Positions 40,728 through 52,133 of a stretch of DNA of 64,000 nt are shown piece after piece (position 1 is the first letter of the stretch; each line of letters starts with the position of its first letter). The DNA lies in the NCBI GenBank assembly GCA_024195585.1, contig SWBL01000010.1:248001-312000 (forward strand), in the 5' to 3' direction. This DNA comes from Aureobasidium sp. EXF-3400 (taxonomy: Eukaryota > Ascomycota > Dothideomycetes > Dothideales > Saccotheciaceae). Below the pieces are notes generated by a model. It had not been told where the DNA came from. It searched no databases and was given only the letters and a program-made list of their open reading frames with translations. A program made the position numbers and the translations under genes.

Positions 40728-43277
40728 ATGGCTACCACTCTCCAACCTTCCTTTGGCCTACAACAGCCTGAAGATTCCATGGAGATCTCATCCGAGTACG
40801 GCAACAACATGGACGCCGACATCGACATTGATCTTGACGCCCCCGAACCCATCGACACCAACATGCAGTCCTTCCAAGTAGACGACCACCAAATGCAGGA
40901 AGACCCCAGATCCGACCGCCCAGACGACCTTCTCATGATCGATGACTCTAACCTCGACGACACCGACCGTATGATGCAAGACGACGCTCCACTTCCCCAA
41001 GAGCAAGATGAGGAGTTACTGGACTTCAGTGAAGACGAAGAAGATGTTCCCATGAACCCTGCAGAGCCCACCCAGCCCGACGAGATCGATCTGCTCGCTG
41101 AACCTGAAATCCCTGTAAACCAACCTGCGACCATCCAAGAACCTGTCGAACTTGTCCAGTCGGACATGGCCGCTGAGCTGCTGACTGAGGGCGTCCAGCC
41201 CGTCAACACCGAAGTCCCACAACCAGAAGAGGCCTCTGAACAGCCCCATGTTGAACATGTCGAAACACAAGAACCTGTGACTACCGAAACCGTGACCAAC
41301 GATGAACTTCAACTCCTTGCTCAAACGTCCCCTGATAAAAGCTCCGCATCAGCGCCTCAGCTTGAGCCTCAAGAAGACACACAGCCTTCGCTCAACGCAG
41401 ACTCAGCCGAACAGTCCGAGACATATGCTCAGGAAACTGTCGTCGAGTCTACCGAAAACGCCAACGTAATCAACGAAAACCCCGAAGAGTGCGCGCAAGT
41501 CGTGCATCAATCACCAGCAGAAGATCAGCATCTAGAACAAGGTAATGACGATATACCGACTGGCGTTGCTCAGGAACACGACGAGCAACCCATCAAACGC
41601 ACCCTGACCCGTCAAGAGACTGATCTTTCGAACTACACTGTTCCTGATGACCTTTCTCGTGAGAGGGAAGTGAACTCGCCCACTGTGACTGGTCTTCACC
41701 CAACCATAGTCGAGTACCAGGAGAATGAGGTTTACCTCTTCCCTTCGAGGGATCCTGCTGTCCCTGAGCAGTATCTGCTGCAGAACGAAAACCTTGTGAC
41801 CACTAGCCTTGGCGATTTGCTCCAAGCTTGCCGCACTGCTCTTGGTGATGGTATTAGCGAAGATGAAGAGCTAGTTTTGGGTGTGGAGGAGTTGGACCTC
41901 TATGTGAGCGAAGTAAGTCTTGGAATCTCCTCTGTCTCCTCGTCTACAAATGCTAACAACCTTACTCAGGACTCGACACCCGCGTTCTCTACCAGCTTTT
42001 CTGAGCTACTTGACATCTACCTGCAGTTGCACAAGCTCGATGGCAATGACAACCCTCCGCCATTCCGTGTGTCCTTGACTACCAAAGTTAGATTCAGTAA
42101 CCGCTTGGCTTCGATCACTCAAGCTATTTCGGAAGGCAAAGGCTTCTCACAGCTTTCCTTCTTGCAGTATTACGAGTATGATGAGCCTACTGAGTTGCCT
42201 GATGAGGACTTTGACGATGACTTTGACGAGCTCGCAAAGCTTGAGGAACCGCAGAAACTGATTGAAGAGGGTGCTACTACCGTTGAAAGCGCACAGGATG
42301 TCGCCGAGGATGAGCACACCGCCGAAGATGTCTCTGCTCCTCAAGCTGAAGACCAACAACCCGAGTCAACCGGCTCCGCCCAAGAGGGTGAGTATGAAGG
42401 CGAAACAGTGGCTCAGCATGACCTGCCCACCGATACTGCCGACCAATCCGAGTACAATCAGGACGACACTCAGTACTTTGACGCCCAAGGAGGCGAGTCT
42501 GAGCTGTTAGATGAGAGCCACGTAGAGCAAGAAGATGTTGTTCATGCTGAAGCTCAATCCGCCACTGGCATCGTAGAGGCCGAAGTCGAGGATGGAAGTC
42601 ATCACGAGGACCAGATTGCCGACGGCGCCGTGCACGCTGAAGACGTTTCTGAACATAATGAGCACGAAGAACACTTTGAGCATCATGCTGAAGAACAACA
42701 CGAGTACGAGACACAGGGCGAAGAGCAAGTGTTCGGCCAAGGCGAGTTCTTTGATGAAAACTACGAGTACCAAGATGGTGAAGTACACGACGAAGACGAA
42801 GAGGGTGCTTATGTTGCAGAAGAAGAAGCAGCCAACAATGACGGCCACAACGAAGATGAGCAAGAGTTTGAAGCTTCTGCCGCTGGAGAACAAGACGAAA
42901 ACGTCTCACCGTCTTCTGGGGAGACACTCCAAGGCGATCAGCCTGAGATTGGCCAGAACGATGACGATACGCAGCAGAACCACGGCAGTGCGGAACAGTC
43001 CGCCGATAATGGCGTCGCTGATGCAGAACATGACAGTGGTCCAGTCGATGCAGCTGCTGCCACGGACAAGGCTAAGCGCCCATCACTCGCCGTCGAGGAC
43101 GATGATTACGACGAGATCAACTTTGACGACGAAGACAGCTACGACGGTGATGGCGTCGGACTTGAGCCGGTGCTTACGAACGCGTCGAGCAAGGCATCTC
43201 CTGGGGCAAAGCGATCATTCTCGGAGCTTGACCAAGTCGACGACGAGCAAGACAGCAAGAAGGCTCGTGCCTCATGA
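40728..43277 (+). CDS. long acidic conserved fungal protein, 830 aa, one intron
   Basis: The start is the ATG at 40728. The exons are 40728-41912 and 41970-43277. The 57-bp intron (GTAAGT to CAG, with a GCTAAC branch) happens to stay open, so an unspliced reading adds 19 false residues. The N-terminal 320 residues and the last 300 are low-complexity, dominated by Glu, Asp and Gln. Between them a conserved folded part includes GLHPTIVEYQENEVYLFPSRDPAVPEQYLL, LLQACRTALG and SFSELLDIYLQLHKLDGNDNPPPFRVSLTTKVRFSNRL. I recognise this core as a conserved ascomycete protein without known function. The C-terminal KAKRPSLAVEDDDYDEI and KRSFSELDQVDDEQDSKKAR look like a nuclear signal and phosphosites. 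Confidence 0.85.
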   Translation: MATTLQPSFGLQQPEDSMEISSEYGNNMDADIDIDLDAPEPIDTNMQSFQVDDHQMQEDPRSDRPDDLLMIDDSNLDDTDRMMQDDAPLPQEQDEELLDFSEDEEDVPMNPAEPTQPDEIDLLAEPEIPVNQPATIQEPVELVQSDMAAELLTEGVQPVNTEVPQPEEASEQPHVEHVETQEPVTTETVTNDELQLLAQTSPDKSSASAPQLEPQEDTQPSLNADSAEQSETYAQETVVESTENANVINENPEECAQVVHQSPAEDQHLEQGNDDIPTGVAQEHDEQPIKRTLTRQETDLSNYTVPDDLSREREVNSPTVTGLHPTIVEYQENEVYLFPSRDPAVPEQYLLQNENLVTTSLGDLLQACRTALGDGISEDEELVLGVEELDLYVSEVSLGISSVSSSTNANNLTQDSTPAFSTSFSELLDIYLQLHKLDGNDNPPPFRVSLTTKVRFSNRLASITQAISEGKGFSQLSFLQYYEYDEPTELPDEDFDDDFDELAKLEEPQKLIEEGATTVESAQDVAEDEHTAEDVSAPQAEDQQPESTGSAQEGEYEGETVAQHDLPTDTADQSEYNQDDTQYFDAQGGESELLDESHVEQEDVVHAEAQSATGIVEAEVEDGSHHEDQIADGAVHAEDVSEHNEHEEHFEHHAEEQHEYETQGEEQVFGQGEFFDENYEYQDGEVHDEDEEGAYVAEEEAANNDGHNEDEQEFEASAAGEQDENVSPSSGETLQGDQPEIGQNDDDTQQNHGSAEQSADNGVADAEHDSGPVDAAAATDKAKRPSLAVEDDDYDEINFDDEDSYDGDGVGLEPVLTNASSKASPGAKRSFSELDQVDDEQDSKKARAS

Positions 43278-43895
43278 GCGTGACCCATCTCAACATGGAA
43301 CGCCATATCATAATATATCATACCACGACAAAGCGGGATGTGCTGACCATGATTCGGTCAAGATTTTCCGGAAGCATCATCGACGGTCGCAAGGCAAGCC
43401 GGACAGACAATCTGGCCCGATTCCTTGATATTCACTCCCTTTCGCCACTGTTTTCTCAGCGTTGCAACGAAGGACTATCTGCTAACCTCTAGTACCGGAG
43501 CCGTCTACTAACAATGTCCATACAGGGTTCTAACCAGGTAAGCAGCGAGGAGTCATCCTCATGTCGAGTCATTCATATTCCGAGATATAATGATGCATCT
43601 TCTTCGAAGAAGACAACAAAAGCATGGGCGTTTTTGGAGGTTGTGATTATGGGTTGCATGAGTTCTGCAGGTGCATCGGTTTGATGTTCCTGGCGTGCTT
43701 TCATTTGCGCTTCGCGAAAAACGATACCCCCTGCTGTTGATTTCTGCTTTTGTCATTCATCCTTTCCTTCCCACTCCCCCACTAGTTTCGCAGTTTTAAC
43801 TAGTCAAATGCATTGTTCTCTTTGTACTTAATCCACGTATCAGAGCATTGCTTGTAATTATGTGTTACGAAAGCAAGTCATAGGGCAATGCCCAT
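43278..43895. other. intergenic between convergent genes
   Basis: No gene, RNA or repeat was recognised in 618 bp. Confidence 0.5.
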
Positions 43896-44438
43896 CTAAT
43901 CCTCTTTTCTCTTCTCATCACCCTCGCCCACACCATCCAAAAAGTCCCTGCAAGTCTGGACAATGACCTGATGATCCTGCTGCTGCTTCAAACCACTAAC
44001 GACAATAACAGCCACAACACCCTCCACGCCCTTAACTCTCACAGGAAAGCCACCACCGTGAATAGCAAACTCCTTTGCCTTGTCCAACAAACAGTACTTT
44101 TCCGCAAAAGCCTTTTCGTCACCAGCAAACTTGTTGTGCATGTACCAAGTACTGCAGCCAAAGCGCAGAACCGTAGCACTCTTTCTGCTCACCCAAGCAC
44201 TGTTGTCGGGGGTGATGCCACTGCGGACAGCTGTGTAAAAGAGAGGTGTGTTGTTGGCTAGTGAGATAGAAATTACGGTTGCGCCGGGGAAGGTGAGGAG
44301 GCGGGAACGTAGCAAGCAGCCTAGTTGCCAGGCGTCGTCGACGGTGAAGGAGGGGAAGAGGATTGAAGAGTCGATTTGAGAGATTGCTGAGAGGTCGGTG
44401 GGGGGGTTTGTGAGGGGGTAGGGTGTTGAGTCTGTCAT
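43896..44438 (-). CDS. UPF0303 / HbpS-like protein (yeast YBR137W homologue), 180 aa
   Basis: This is a single exon from the ATG at 44438. The family core is complete: DDAWQLGCLLRSRLLTFPGATVISISLANNTPLFYTA, the SAWVSRKSATVLRFGCSTWYMHNKF segment, and the C-terminal AIHGGGFPVRVKGVEGVVAVIVVSGLKQQQDHQVIV. Members form decameric alpha/beta assemblies. The yeast protein is linked to the tail-anchored protein insertion pathway, and bacterial relatives bind haem. The length is typical. It is divergent from DRS1. Confidence 0.9.
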   Translation of the reverse strand: MTDSTPYPLTNPPTDLSAISQIDSSILFPSFTVDDAWQLGCLLRSRLLTFPGATVISISLANNTPLFYTAVRSGITPDNSAWVSRKSATVLRFGCSTWYMHNKFAGDEKAFAEKYCLLDKAKEFAIHGGGFPVRVKGVEGVVAVIVVSGLKQQQDHQVIVQTCRDFLDGVGEGDEKRKED

Positions 44439-44842
44439 TTTTGGTTGTGGGTGTGGTTGTTTTGGTTGGGTTTGTTGGAAGCAGACTTGGTCGAGGGTTG
44501 GAGTTCAGGTTTTGAGGTTGAGGAGGAGAGATGTTGTGGAAGAGAGTTGTTGGTTGGAACGAGCAGCGGGTCGAAGAGTGACCGCATGCGGCAATGTGCC
44601 ATGTGGCGCTATCCTCACCGCCCAAACTTGCGGGGCAGAATCGACGACCCCCGAAGACTTTGTCAAGAGCAGTCAGGGTCTGCTTATGTAGCGCGCTCCG
44701 TCAAATTTGCAGCAAGACATCCTTCCTGCGTTCTATAGCACTTCCGCCGAAGCTCGCGCCTTGGGAATTTTTCTAGCAATCCGACCATCATTTTTCTATA
44801 CACACCCGACATTTGCGCCTCCCCCCCGACACAATCGCAAAC
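44439..44842. other. divergent promoter between UPF0303 and DRS1
   Basis: About 400 bp. No gene was seen. Confidence 0.5.
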
Positions 44843-47191
44843 ATGGCACCCATGGACGACGATTTCGTCCTCACCCTCTCGGACAATGAAGACGGTTTCG
44901 CCGACGAACTAGCAGAAACCGAAGCAGAGCCTGCGCCCATCTCGAACAAAAAGCGCAAGCGCGATTCCGACGTCGCCAACCTCTCCAAGAAGGACAAGAA
45001 GTCCAAGAAGCAAAAGAAGAAGCAACAACAAGCACCAGACTCGGAAGATGAACAAGAACAAGCAGCTATCGACCAGGACCTAGATCCCGAATTTGAGTTC
45101 CAACTTGGCGATGGCACGACGGCGAATATGGACGACTTTGACGCTTGGACTGCTCATAACGCTTCAAAGAATGCTGGCAAGAGACTGGTTGATATCGATG
45201 ATATCATTGCAAAGAGGAGGCAGGACAAGAAGACTGATGGCGAGGATGAGGCTGAGGATGAGGAAGAGGAGGTCGAGTTTGCTGGCTTGAGCGACGATGA
45301 AGATGTTCTTGCTGAGGACGCTTTCGGCATGGGTGCTGCTCCTGGTGTTGAAAAGGACTCTGAAGACGAAGACGAAGATGAGGATGAGGACAAGGGAAGT
45401 GATGCTGAGGATGGCAGTGAAGCTGGAGATGAGTCTGACGACGAGTCTGTTGCCGAGCATGTCCCTCACCCCGACGATGAAGAGTCAGACGCATCAGATG
45501 TCGAGGAAAAGGAGGATGCTGCAGAGGCAGAGAAGCGTGCTGCTTTCTTCGCTCCCGAGTCGAACTTGGACGGCGACAAAGACCCCTCAGCAAAAGCCGT
45601 GGGTTCTTTCCAAGAGCTGAATCTGTCACGTCCCATCATCAAGGGTTTGTCGTCTGTCGGGTTCGCCGCCCCTACACCCATTCAACACAAGGCTATCCCC
45701 GTCGCTCTCCTCGGCAAGGATGTCGTCGGAGGTGCCGTCACTGGTTCCGGTAAGACTGCCGCCTTCATCATCCCCATCCTCGAACGTCTGCTCTACCGTC
45801 CCAAAAAGGTCGCTACCACCCGTGTCGCCATTCTCATGCCCACCCGTGAATTGGCTCTTCAATGTTACGCTGTCGCTGTCAAGCTGGCTAGTTTCACAGA
45901 CATCACTTTTGGTCAAGCAATCGGTGGTATGAGTTCGCGCGAACAGGAAGCAGCACTTAAACAACGTCCCGATGTGGTCATTGCCACACCAGGTCGTTTC
46001 ATCGATTTCATGCGCAACTCGTCCGCCTTCCAAGTCGACACGATTGAGATTCTTGTTCTCGATGAAGCTGACAGAATGCTCGAAGACGGTTTCGCAGACG
46101 AGTTGAATGAGATTTTGACCACAATCCCTAAATCACGCCAAACTATGCTGTTTTCAGCCACCATGACTTCCAGCATCGACAACCTGATTCGCGTGGGTCT
46201 CAATCGTCCTGTTCGCCTTATGGTCGACAGTAAACGCCAAACCGTCGCAGGACTTACGCAGGAATTCGTCCGTCTGCGTCCAGGCAGAGAAGATAAACGA
46301 ATCGGCTACCTTCTTCACCTGGTTCACGAATCCTTTTCCACAAAAACAATCATCTTCTTCCGCCAAAAGAAAGAAGCCCATCGCGTGCGCGTAATTTTCG
46401 GTCTCTTAGGTCTCAAAGCCGCCGAACTACACGGAAACATGAGTCAAGAACAACGTATCAATGCCATTGAAGCTTTCAGATCTGGAACCGCGCACTTCCT
46501 CCTCGCCACCGATGTCGCCTCCAGAGGTCTGGATATCAAAAACGTGGATGCGGTAATCAACTACGAAGCACCCCAAACCCAAGAAATCTACTTGCACAGA
46601 GTAGGCCGCACAGCTCGTGCAGGCAGACAGGGAAAATCGTGCACTCTAGCCGCAGAACCCGATCGTAAAGTCGTCAAGGCGTGCGTCAAGACTGCACGCG
46701 CTCAAGGCGCCATCATCAAATCCCGCATCATCGAGGCTAAATCTGCTGACGACTGGAGCCGCAAAGTCGACTTGCTAGCAGTAGAAATCGAAGACGTCCT
46801 CCGCGAAGAAAAGGAAGAAAAAGTCCTCGCAACCACTGAAATGCAAATGCGCCGCACAGAAAACATCATGACGCATGAAGACGAAATCCTCTCTCGACCA
46901 AAGAAAACTTGGTTTGAATCTGAATCAGACAAACGCGCTGCCAAAATCCGCGGCAAGGAAGAGTTGAATGGAGCAATGACACCGGGAGCGAAACTCAAGG
47001 GAGATAAGAAAAAGCTTTCAAACAAGCAGAAGAAAAAGCTAGAGGACAAGGATGAGAGAATGGAGGGTGGAGGTTGGAAAAAGGGAAAAGCCGAGAGAGA
47101 TGGAAGGGGTGTTTTGGAGAAGGAGAAGAAGGGCAAGGGAGGTAAGAGGCCGCAGAAGGATACTAGAAAGGGTCCTAGGAAGTCGATGTGA
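44843..47191 (+). CDS. DRS1: DEAD-box RNA helicase Drs1, ribosome biogenesis, 782 aa
   Basis: The start is the ATG at 44843 ([19 protein letters not shown]), the conserved Drs1 N-terminus. An acidic, lysine-rich N-terminal region of about 240 residues follows. The helicase core has a Q motif before [11 protein letters not shown] (motif I), PTRELA (Ia), [13 protein letters not shown] (II), SATM (III), [42 protein letters not shown] (V) and [11 protein letters not shown] (VI). The C-terminus is basic ([22 protein letters not shown]). Yeast Drs1 is essential for 27S pre-rRNA processing and 60S subunit assembly in the nucleolus. There is no intron. Confidence 0.97.
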   Translation: MAPMDDDFVLTLSDNEDGFADELAETEAEPAPISNKKRKRDSDVANLSKKDKKSKKQKKKQQQAPDSEDEQEQAAIDQDLDPEFEFQLGDGTTANMDDFDAWTAHNASKNAGKRLVDIDDIIAKRRQDKKTDGEDEAEDEEEEVEFAGLSDDEDVLAEDAFGMGAAPGVEKDSEDEDEDEDEDKGSDAEDGSEAGDESDDESVAEHVPHPDDEESDASDVEEKEDAAEAEKRAAFFAPESNLDGDKDPSAKAVGSFQELNLSRPIIKGLSSVGFAAPTPIQHKAIPVALLGKDVVGGAVTGSGKTAAFIIPILERLLYRPKKVATTRVAILMPTRELALQCYAVAVKLASFTDITFGQAIGGMSSREQEAALKQRPDVVIATPGRFIDFMRNSSAFQVDTIEILVLDEADRMLEDGFADELNEILTTIPKSRQTMLFSATMTSSIDNLIRVGLNRPVRLMVDSKRQTVAGLTQEFVRLRPGREDKRIGYLLHLVHESFSTKTIIFFRQKKEAHRVRVIFGLLGLKAAELHGNMSQEQRINAIEAFRSGTAHFLLATDVASRGLDIKNVDAVINYEAPQTQEIYLHRVGRTARAGRQGKSCTLAAEPDRKVVKACVKTARAQGAIIKSRIIEAKSADDWSRKVDLLAVEIEDVLREEKEEKVLATTEMQMRRTENIMTHEDEILSRPKKTWFESESDKRAAKIRGKEELNGAMTPGAKLKGDKKKLSNKQKKKLEDKDERMEGGGWKKGKAERDGRGVLEKEKKGKGGKRPQKDTRKGPRKSM

Positions 47192-47688
47192 GATTGAGAG
47201 GTGTACAGTGAAGAGAGTTTCGTATGTTTTTTGAACAAGAGAGATATTCGAATGTCAAGCATGATAGGAGTATCCAAATTTTGCTAATTATCACATGTAG
47301 TTTTGCAAAGTCGTGAGATATAGCGATGATGCTTCCCAATCGATCATTCTATATTTCGTGTAGACTTTAGACAACAGAGGCACCCTCCATAGCTCTGCAG
47401 ATATCAGCTCTTGAGAAACCTCTTACACATCCTCATACTCCAACCGAAGAGCCGGCACCAGAAACTCTCCATACACCATACCTCCTACCACAAAAAGAAA
47501 CGAAAAAGAAGAAAAGGCAGATAAAGAGAGAGGAGAGAAAAATTAGCCAGTCGCACAATCACACTCCTTTGCAACCAACCAAAATCGTTGAAGAGGCGCA
47601 CAACAAAACAAAAACACCTTTGAAACAAGTAGACTCATAAAGCAATCAGCAAGACGATATAGACATTAATATTATCTCCTTCGGAGTC
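47192..47688. other. intergenic between convergent genes
   Basis: A/G-rich around 47490-47540. No gene was recognised. Confidence 0.5.
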
Positions 47689-48198
47689 TTAGAGTACGGT
47701 ACAAAAATACAGTGCAGTGAGTCCTAGCAACAGAGGCGACATGGTGATTCCAAGAGGCCACGCGCTCTCCACAGAAGCTCGACTAGTGTAGGGTGTCGGG
47801 GTATGCGATGAACTCGGAAGAGTTGTGTTGCCAATCACATTCGTAGGAACAGACAAGTTGAATTTCTGACAGACGTCGTCGAATAAACTCTCGAATGCTG
47901 GTATTGGGTTAGTAAAGAGTAGTGTGAAGCTATAGCTAAACGTACTCAACAAATCCGCGGTCCCATTGGCGCAGGTCGAGTTATGCTGTACGCAAGGCAC
48001 AATATTGTCGAGAATGGTTGGATATCGTATGCAATGGCAGTACTGGTCTTCGGAGGCGCAATCTGATGCTCTGATCGCTTGTGCGTCGCAGGCTCGTATA
48101 CAGTTTGGAATCGACGCGTTCTGCGACCCTGTCTGCGCAAAGGCTAACCCTGACCACAAAGCCAGAAGCAATAAAACGAGTGTTGGTGCTGTGAACAT
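47689..48198 (-). CDS. CFEM-domain GPI-anchored protein, 153 aa, two exons
   Basis: The exons are 47946-48198 and 47689-47897. The 48-bp intron (GTACGT to CCAG) was placed because its reading-through would insert a hydrophobic segment into the domain. The start is the ATG at 48198 (MFTAPTLVLLLLALWSGLAFA signal peptide). The mature part has eight cysteines in the CFEM pattern: NCIRAC, DC, YCHC, PC, TC and VC, ending FDDVCQKFN. An N-glycosylated Ser/Thr linker and a hydrophobic tail (SPLLLGLTALYFCTVL) follow, as for GPI attachment. CFEM proteins act at the cell wall in haem capture, adhesion or virulence. The CFEM haem-axial Asp appears as the Asp of ASDCASEDQYC. Confidence 0.9.
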   Translation of the reverse strand: MFTAPTLVLLLLALWSGLAFAQTGSQNASIPNCIRACDAQAIRASDCASEDQYCHCIRYPTILDNIVPCVQHNSTCANGTADLLSTFSYSFTLLFTNPIPAFESLFDDVCQKFNLSVPTNVIGNTTLPSSSHTPTPYTSRASVESAWPLGITMSPLLLGLTALYFCTVL

Positions 48199-48670
48199 TG
48201 CATTCACGTGTTAAACGAATGGACGCGAGAATGCGAAAATCATCGTGGAAGCAGATGGCATAGCATCCTCAATATATATGTTGCTTTTCGGACAATGGTT
48301 GAGGATCCGGCGGGCTGCAGATGTCAGCCGCTTTTGTTCCTTCAAACTTGCTTTTTTCTATCCTTATCCTTGTTTGATATTTTGCGACACGACGTGCCAG
48401 ACGGGAGAGCGACGCTACCCCTCAGGTTCTTCACATCATGGCCGCCTCTGATGCAATGATCTGCTTATATTGAGTCGTACCCCATGGGTTCCCCATCGTT
48501 CTGCCAAACTTATCACATGAGACGGCGTTGGAATCAAGATCGTTGCATATTGATAAGAAATGGCCGCTAAATGTCCGTTTTTGAATATGATCGCACCCGC
48601 TGAAACGCCTGGCTGGAGAACAGGTATATACAAGACAAAAGAAAGACATAACTGCATCACCGACATTTAT
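48199..48670. other. CFEM promoter and GH43 3' flank
   Basis: No gene was seen in 472 bp. Confidence 0.5.
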
Positions 48671-49696
48671 CTAGGAAGACACAATCTTGCGGACGGTGTC
48701 CACAGTGATGATTTGCGTGTATGCGGCTCTCCAATCCATGTTCGCAGGACCAACGTCGCCGGCATGGAACATCATGTGCTTGCCATCAGCAGCTATTGAT
48801 TGGCCGCCAGGTGCGTACAAGCTATTAGTACCAGTGACCATCATAGGACCAGCTTTGACATAAGGACCATTAATGTTATCGGCGAATGCATAAGTAACGT
48901 CGTATTTTGAGGTCGCAAAGCAGTTGCTGCTGAAGAACAGCACGTATTTGCCGTTGGAAGTACGCATGAGCGAGGGAGCCTCAATCAGAGGACCATCAAG
49001 GTCGCTGCGGTCTAGAAGCTTGACAGGGCTGCCGACAGGAGTAACACCATCGTCTGCCAGCTTTTGAAGCATGATGGGTGTGTTGACGATAGGCGCGACA
49101 CTGTTCCCGCAAACTCCGCCATGGCCTATCGAGTTGCCGTCGATCTTATACAAAACGTATTGCGCTCCATCAACATCCAGGAAATTGTCCGAATCGATTG
49201 CGCCGCCCTGATCGAGTGGGCAAACAAGGGGAGTGGCCTGTGGGGTGTATGGGCCTTGAGGTTGAGTAGCTACGGCAGCGCCAACACAGTGCTTGCCTGG
49301 GCTTCCTTTCACAGCAGCCGAGTAGGTCATGATATATTGACCTTTCTTGTTCTTGCTGACACTCGGTGCCCAAACAGCAGCACCTTGGTTACCAGCGTTA
49401 GGGTCGACCCAAGCACCGACTGTCGGTAACGCATCAGTTCCAGTCACCGACCATGTGTTGAAGTCGGGAGAGTTTGCAACTTGTACGTTGATTAGGCTGC
49501 CACCGACTTTGGCGATAGTTTTATGGTTGTTGCTAGCGAAAGCCCACCATTGAGTGCCAACTTGTAGAAGATCAGGATCTGCGAAGTCGACGGCGATGAC
49601 TTGTGTTGGATTCGTACTGCCTGTTGTCTTCACAGGAGCCGCGATAACAGCAGGTAGAAGCCCAAGCAATACTGGTGTAACAAGATATCCGATCAT
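48671..49696 (-). CDS. secreted glycoside hydrolase family 43, 341 aa
   Basis: A signal peptide (MIGYLVTPVLLGLLPAVIAA) precedes a five-bladed propeller domain. The three catalytic carboxylates can be placed: Asp40 in DFADPDLL, Asp168 in GGAIDSDNF as pKa modulator, and Glu239 in GPLIEAPSL as acid. A WAPSVSKNKKGQYIMTYSA segment is also typical. GH43 enzymes include arabinanases, arabinofuranosidases and xylosidases that trim plant hemicellulose outside the cell. The exact substrate cannot be read from the sequence. It is a single exon ending IVSS, and no binding module is attached. Confidence 0.92.
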   Translation of the reverse strand: MIGYLVTPVLLGLLPAVIAAPVKTTGSTNPTQVIAVDFADPDLLQVGTQWWAFASNNHKTIAKVGGSLINVQVANSPDFNTWSVTGTDALPTVGAWVDPNAGNQGAAVWAPSVSKNKKGQYIMTYSAAVKGSPGKHCVGAAVATQPQGPYTPQATPLVCPLDQGGAIDSDNFLDVDGAQYVLYKIDGNSIGHGGVCGNSVAPIVNTPIMLQKLADDGVTPVGSPVKLLDRSDLDGPLIEAPSLMRTSNGKYVLFFSSNCFATSKYDVTYAFADNINGPYVKAGPMMVTGTNSLYAPGGQSIAADGKHMMFHAGDVGPANMDWRAAYTQIITVDTVRKIVSS

Positions 49697-50968
49697 GGTG
49701 AAGCTGAAGAAAGATGTCCAAGAAGTACGTATGTGAGAAGGATGCTTGGTGAGCTAATGCGATAAGACTCTGGGAGGGTATTCTGAACAGCGGTAGAGAG
49801 GGAAGGTCTGAGAGTAAAGTGCTTCCTACCTTGGGAGTCACACCGTTCATATTATACTCATCCTCTCGGCCGGAGATCATGACTCTGCAGACCCATCTTG
49901 TGGCTATTTGAGGAGAGACATATATGGGTCAGCATGAACCTTCTTCAAACGTGCTTCTCCACGATTCTCTAGTGGACAGACAGCGCAATAGAGTGCATTC
50001 GTCGGTCTTGTCCGCATACCACTTATCCTAATAGGTGCAATGGGCCGTCAGCAAGGCTCAAGCCACTGGATCTACCGCGAAACCGCTCCAACGCAGTCCA
50101 ACCTTACGGCAGTTCGACGCGAAAATAGGGTCTTCTTGTCAGCATGCCTTTGCAAAATGGCGTAGGCACGTGTTTTTGGAGAAGCATCGAGGCTCTGAAG
50201 AAGAAAGTCAAATGCAACGTCTGGCGGCCCGCGCGAGACGAGGCTCTATTTCTGACCTCGTATTGGACGACGACTGCGACCTCTATCTAATCTCTGAAGG
50301 TGTGATTGCAAACACCAGCAGAGGTGAAAATGTCGTGATTAGATCGACATGACCTATCGCGTGCCCACAACTGGTGCGCCTGCATGAAGTTATTGGATTC
50401 CTGCCGAGCGCAGAGCAGTAGGTGAATGATGGAGAGGCTGATTTTTCGCGACGTTGGAGACGTGCACGTGACAGCCCGTTGCAAACTGTGGACACTTCCT
50501 CGGCAAGCTGGTCGATTCAACGTGAATGCACTCAGAGGCGTTCTGCACACAGAGAAACCTCTGCCGCTTGCGTTATCACAATGTGGTTAATTTGTCTGCA
50601 AGAGTATAACAGAGAAGGTTGGAGAAGAAAGCTCTTAGCTGTAGGCGGCTGAGAGCGTTGTGAATCAGCTCGCTACAAAAGACACCGAAGCCTCCGCCGA
50701 ATTCCATTTTGAGTCTGGACCCACCAGCTCACGATCGTTGATTCAAACGCATCTGCCGAGTCGGTGACTCGGCTGCACCGACCGCCATCATGGCTCTTTT
50801 CTGCTTGCTTCTCTGACTGCCTTCCAAGAATAACCCTAGGGCAATAACACGAGCAGCGACTGCAGCCTTCGCAGGTATAGCACACAGACGGCCAAACATG
50901 GGACCACAGGTCTGATCTCCGCCTCTCGCCCCCGCGTTAATTTCACAACATCGGATCCCCCGTAAATC
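49697..50968. other. 1.27 kb intergenic region
   Basis: A short plus-strand frame at 50035-50352 has some protein character but no start context, splice signals or recognisable motif. Nothing else was recognised. Confidence 0.45.
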
Positions 50969-52133
50969 ATGGACCAGTCAACTCCACCCATAATCTTCTA
51001 CAATCCTGGAGGTATCCGCAAGAAACCTGCGAGTCAGCCGCATCGCATAGCTATCAGATGGATTCAAGAATTTCCAAACCAAGGCCCGGCTGCATCCCGC
51101 GCTGACCCAAGCACACGGGTTGTGGATGAAGAATCCGATGAAACTCGCGAGTCCAGGATATATCGAAGAACAGCGACTGGTGAGAGACAACTCAGAGCTC
51201 CCCTGTTGAACGCTTATTTGCTTGCGGATGCGCCGCTTCGGTTGACCATCGGATCTCAACGCGACCCATTCTCTACTTTGCCGGTCCCCTGGAAGCCTCC
51301 GTACGGTATCATTACAAGTTACTGTAAGAGCCAAAGTGTCTGATCTGATGTTGTTCTGAGTCGCTGACCAATTCTCAGTCAAGTATGCTATAGCTCCAGC
51401 CATTGTAGCCGAGAGTTTCGAGCCAGAAGGCAAGACGCGGCAGGAAGCACTCGAGGATATCGAATGGCCGATGGCATTGTCTGTACAGACCAACGACCCT
51501 GCCTTGTTTTTCTCTGCTCTTGCCATGTCCTGTGTTCACCTACCTGAAACGCACGAGTTCAGTCCCCAAAGAAATCCTTTCTTCTTCCGCTGGCTCTCGT
51601 CCAAGTGTGTGGAATATCTCAACAAATCACTTGCGAACCCCTCTCGCGCTTGCAGCGATGGAACTCTAGTCGCGGTGACGTTCATCTCATTTTGTGAGAG
51701 TATGTCGGGCAACCATCGTGTAGCTGCTACCATCCATCAACCAGGGCTACGGCACATGGTTAACACCCGTGGCGGGCTGGACTCAATCGCTAAAGAATCC
51801 GCCGTCGGCGAGAGAGTCACCAAGGCGATTTCTGCATTGGATATCGTCGTGGCTTCCAAGTTTGGATCCTCTCCAATATTTGAAGATTCATATGCGCTCG
51901 CCTTACAAGATGTGGAAATGACCGACATTGTGTCGAGGATCAAGAAGACAGCCGAGGGACGTCTGGACCCTAGTTCTCCAATGCCACGTACGGTCATCTT
52001 GTCACAACGGTTGCACGATCACGACATCTTTCAGTCGCCCAGCCCTAGTCAGAATAGCCCTGGGCGGGTAGAAACTCAATCTCCAGCCTCACATATATCT
52101 GAGGAAGCAAATGATATTCATGAGCCATTGTGA
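50969..52133 (+). CDS. fungal transcription-factor-like protein without zinc cluster, 369 aa
   Basis: The exons are 50969-51323 and 51379-52133, with a 55-bp intron (GTAAGA to TCAG). The N-terminus (IIFYNPGGIRKKPASQPHRIAIRWIQEF) corresponds to the region after the zinc cluster in Fungal_trans_2/DUF3468 regulators. The body has the family's DPALFFSALAMSCVHL, FFFRWLSSKCVEYLNKSL, and HQPGLRHMVNTRGGLDSIA. No CX2CX6C cluster exists in it. The frame stops at a TGA (52131-52133) but stays open afterwards for 55 more codons with similar character; see the next entry. It is the first gene of the probable nitrogen group with the MFS transporter and oxidase. Confidence 0.8.

Noticed and set aside
40640..41299. 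219-codon minus-strand frame of Ser/Gly/Trp composition
   Set aside because: It is a shadow of the acidic gene: Ser and Gly codons are the complement of Asp/Glu/Gln codons.
42277..42927. 216-codon minus-strand frame
   Set aside because: Antisense to the Glu-rich C-terminus of the acidic protein; Arg/Leu-rich by complementarity.
46702..47277. 191-codon minus-strand frame
   Set aside because: Antisense to the lysine-rich end of DRS1.
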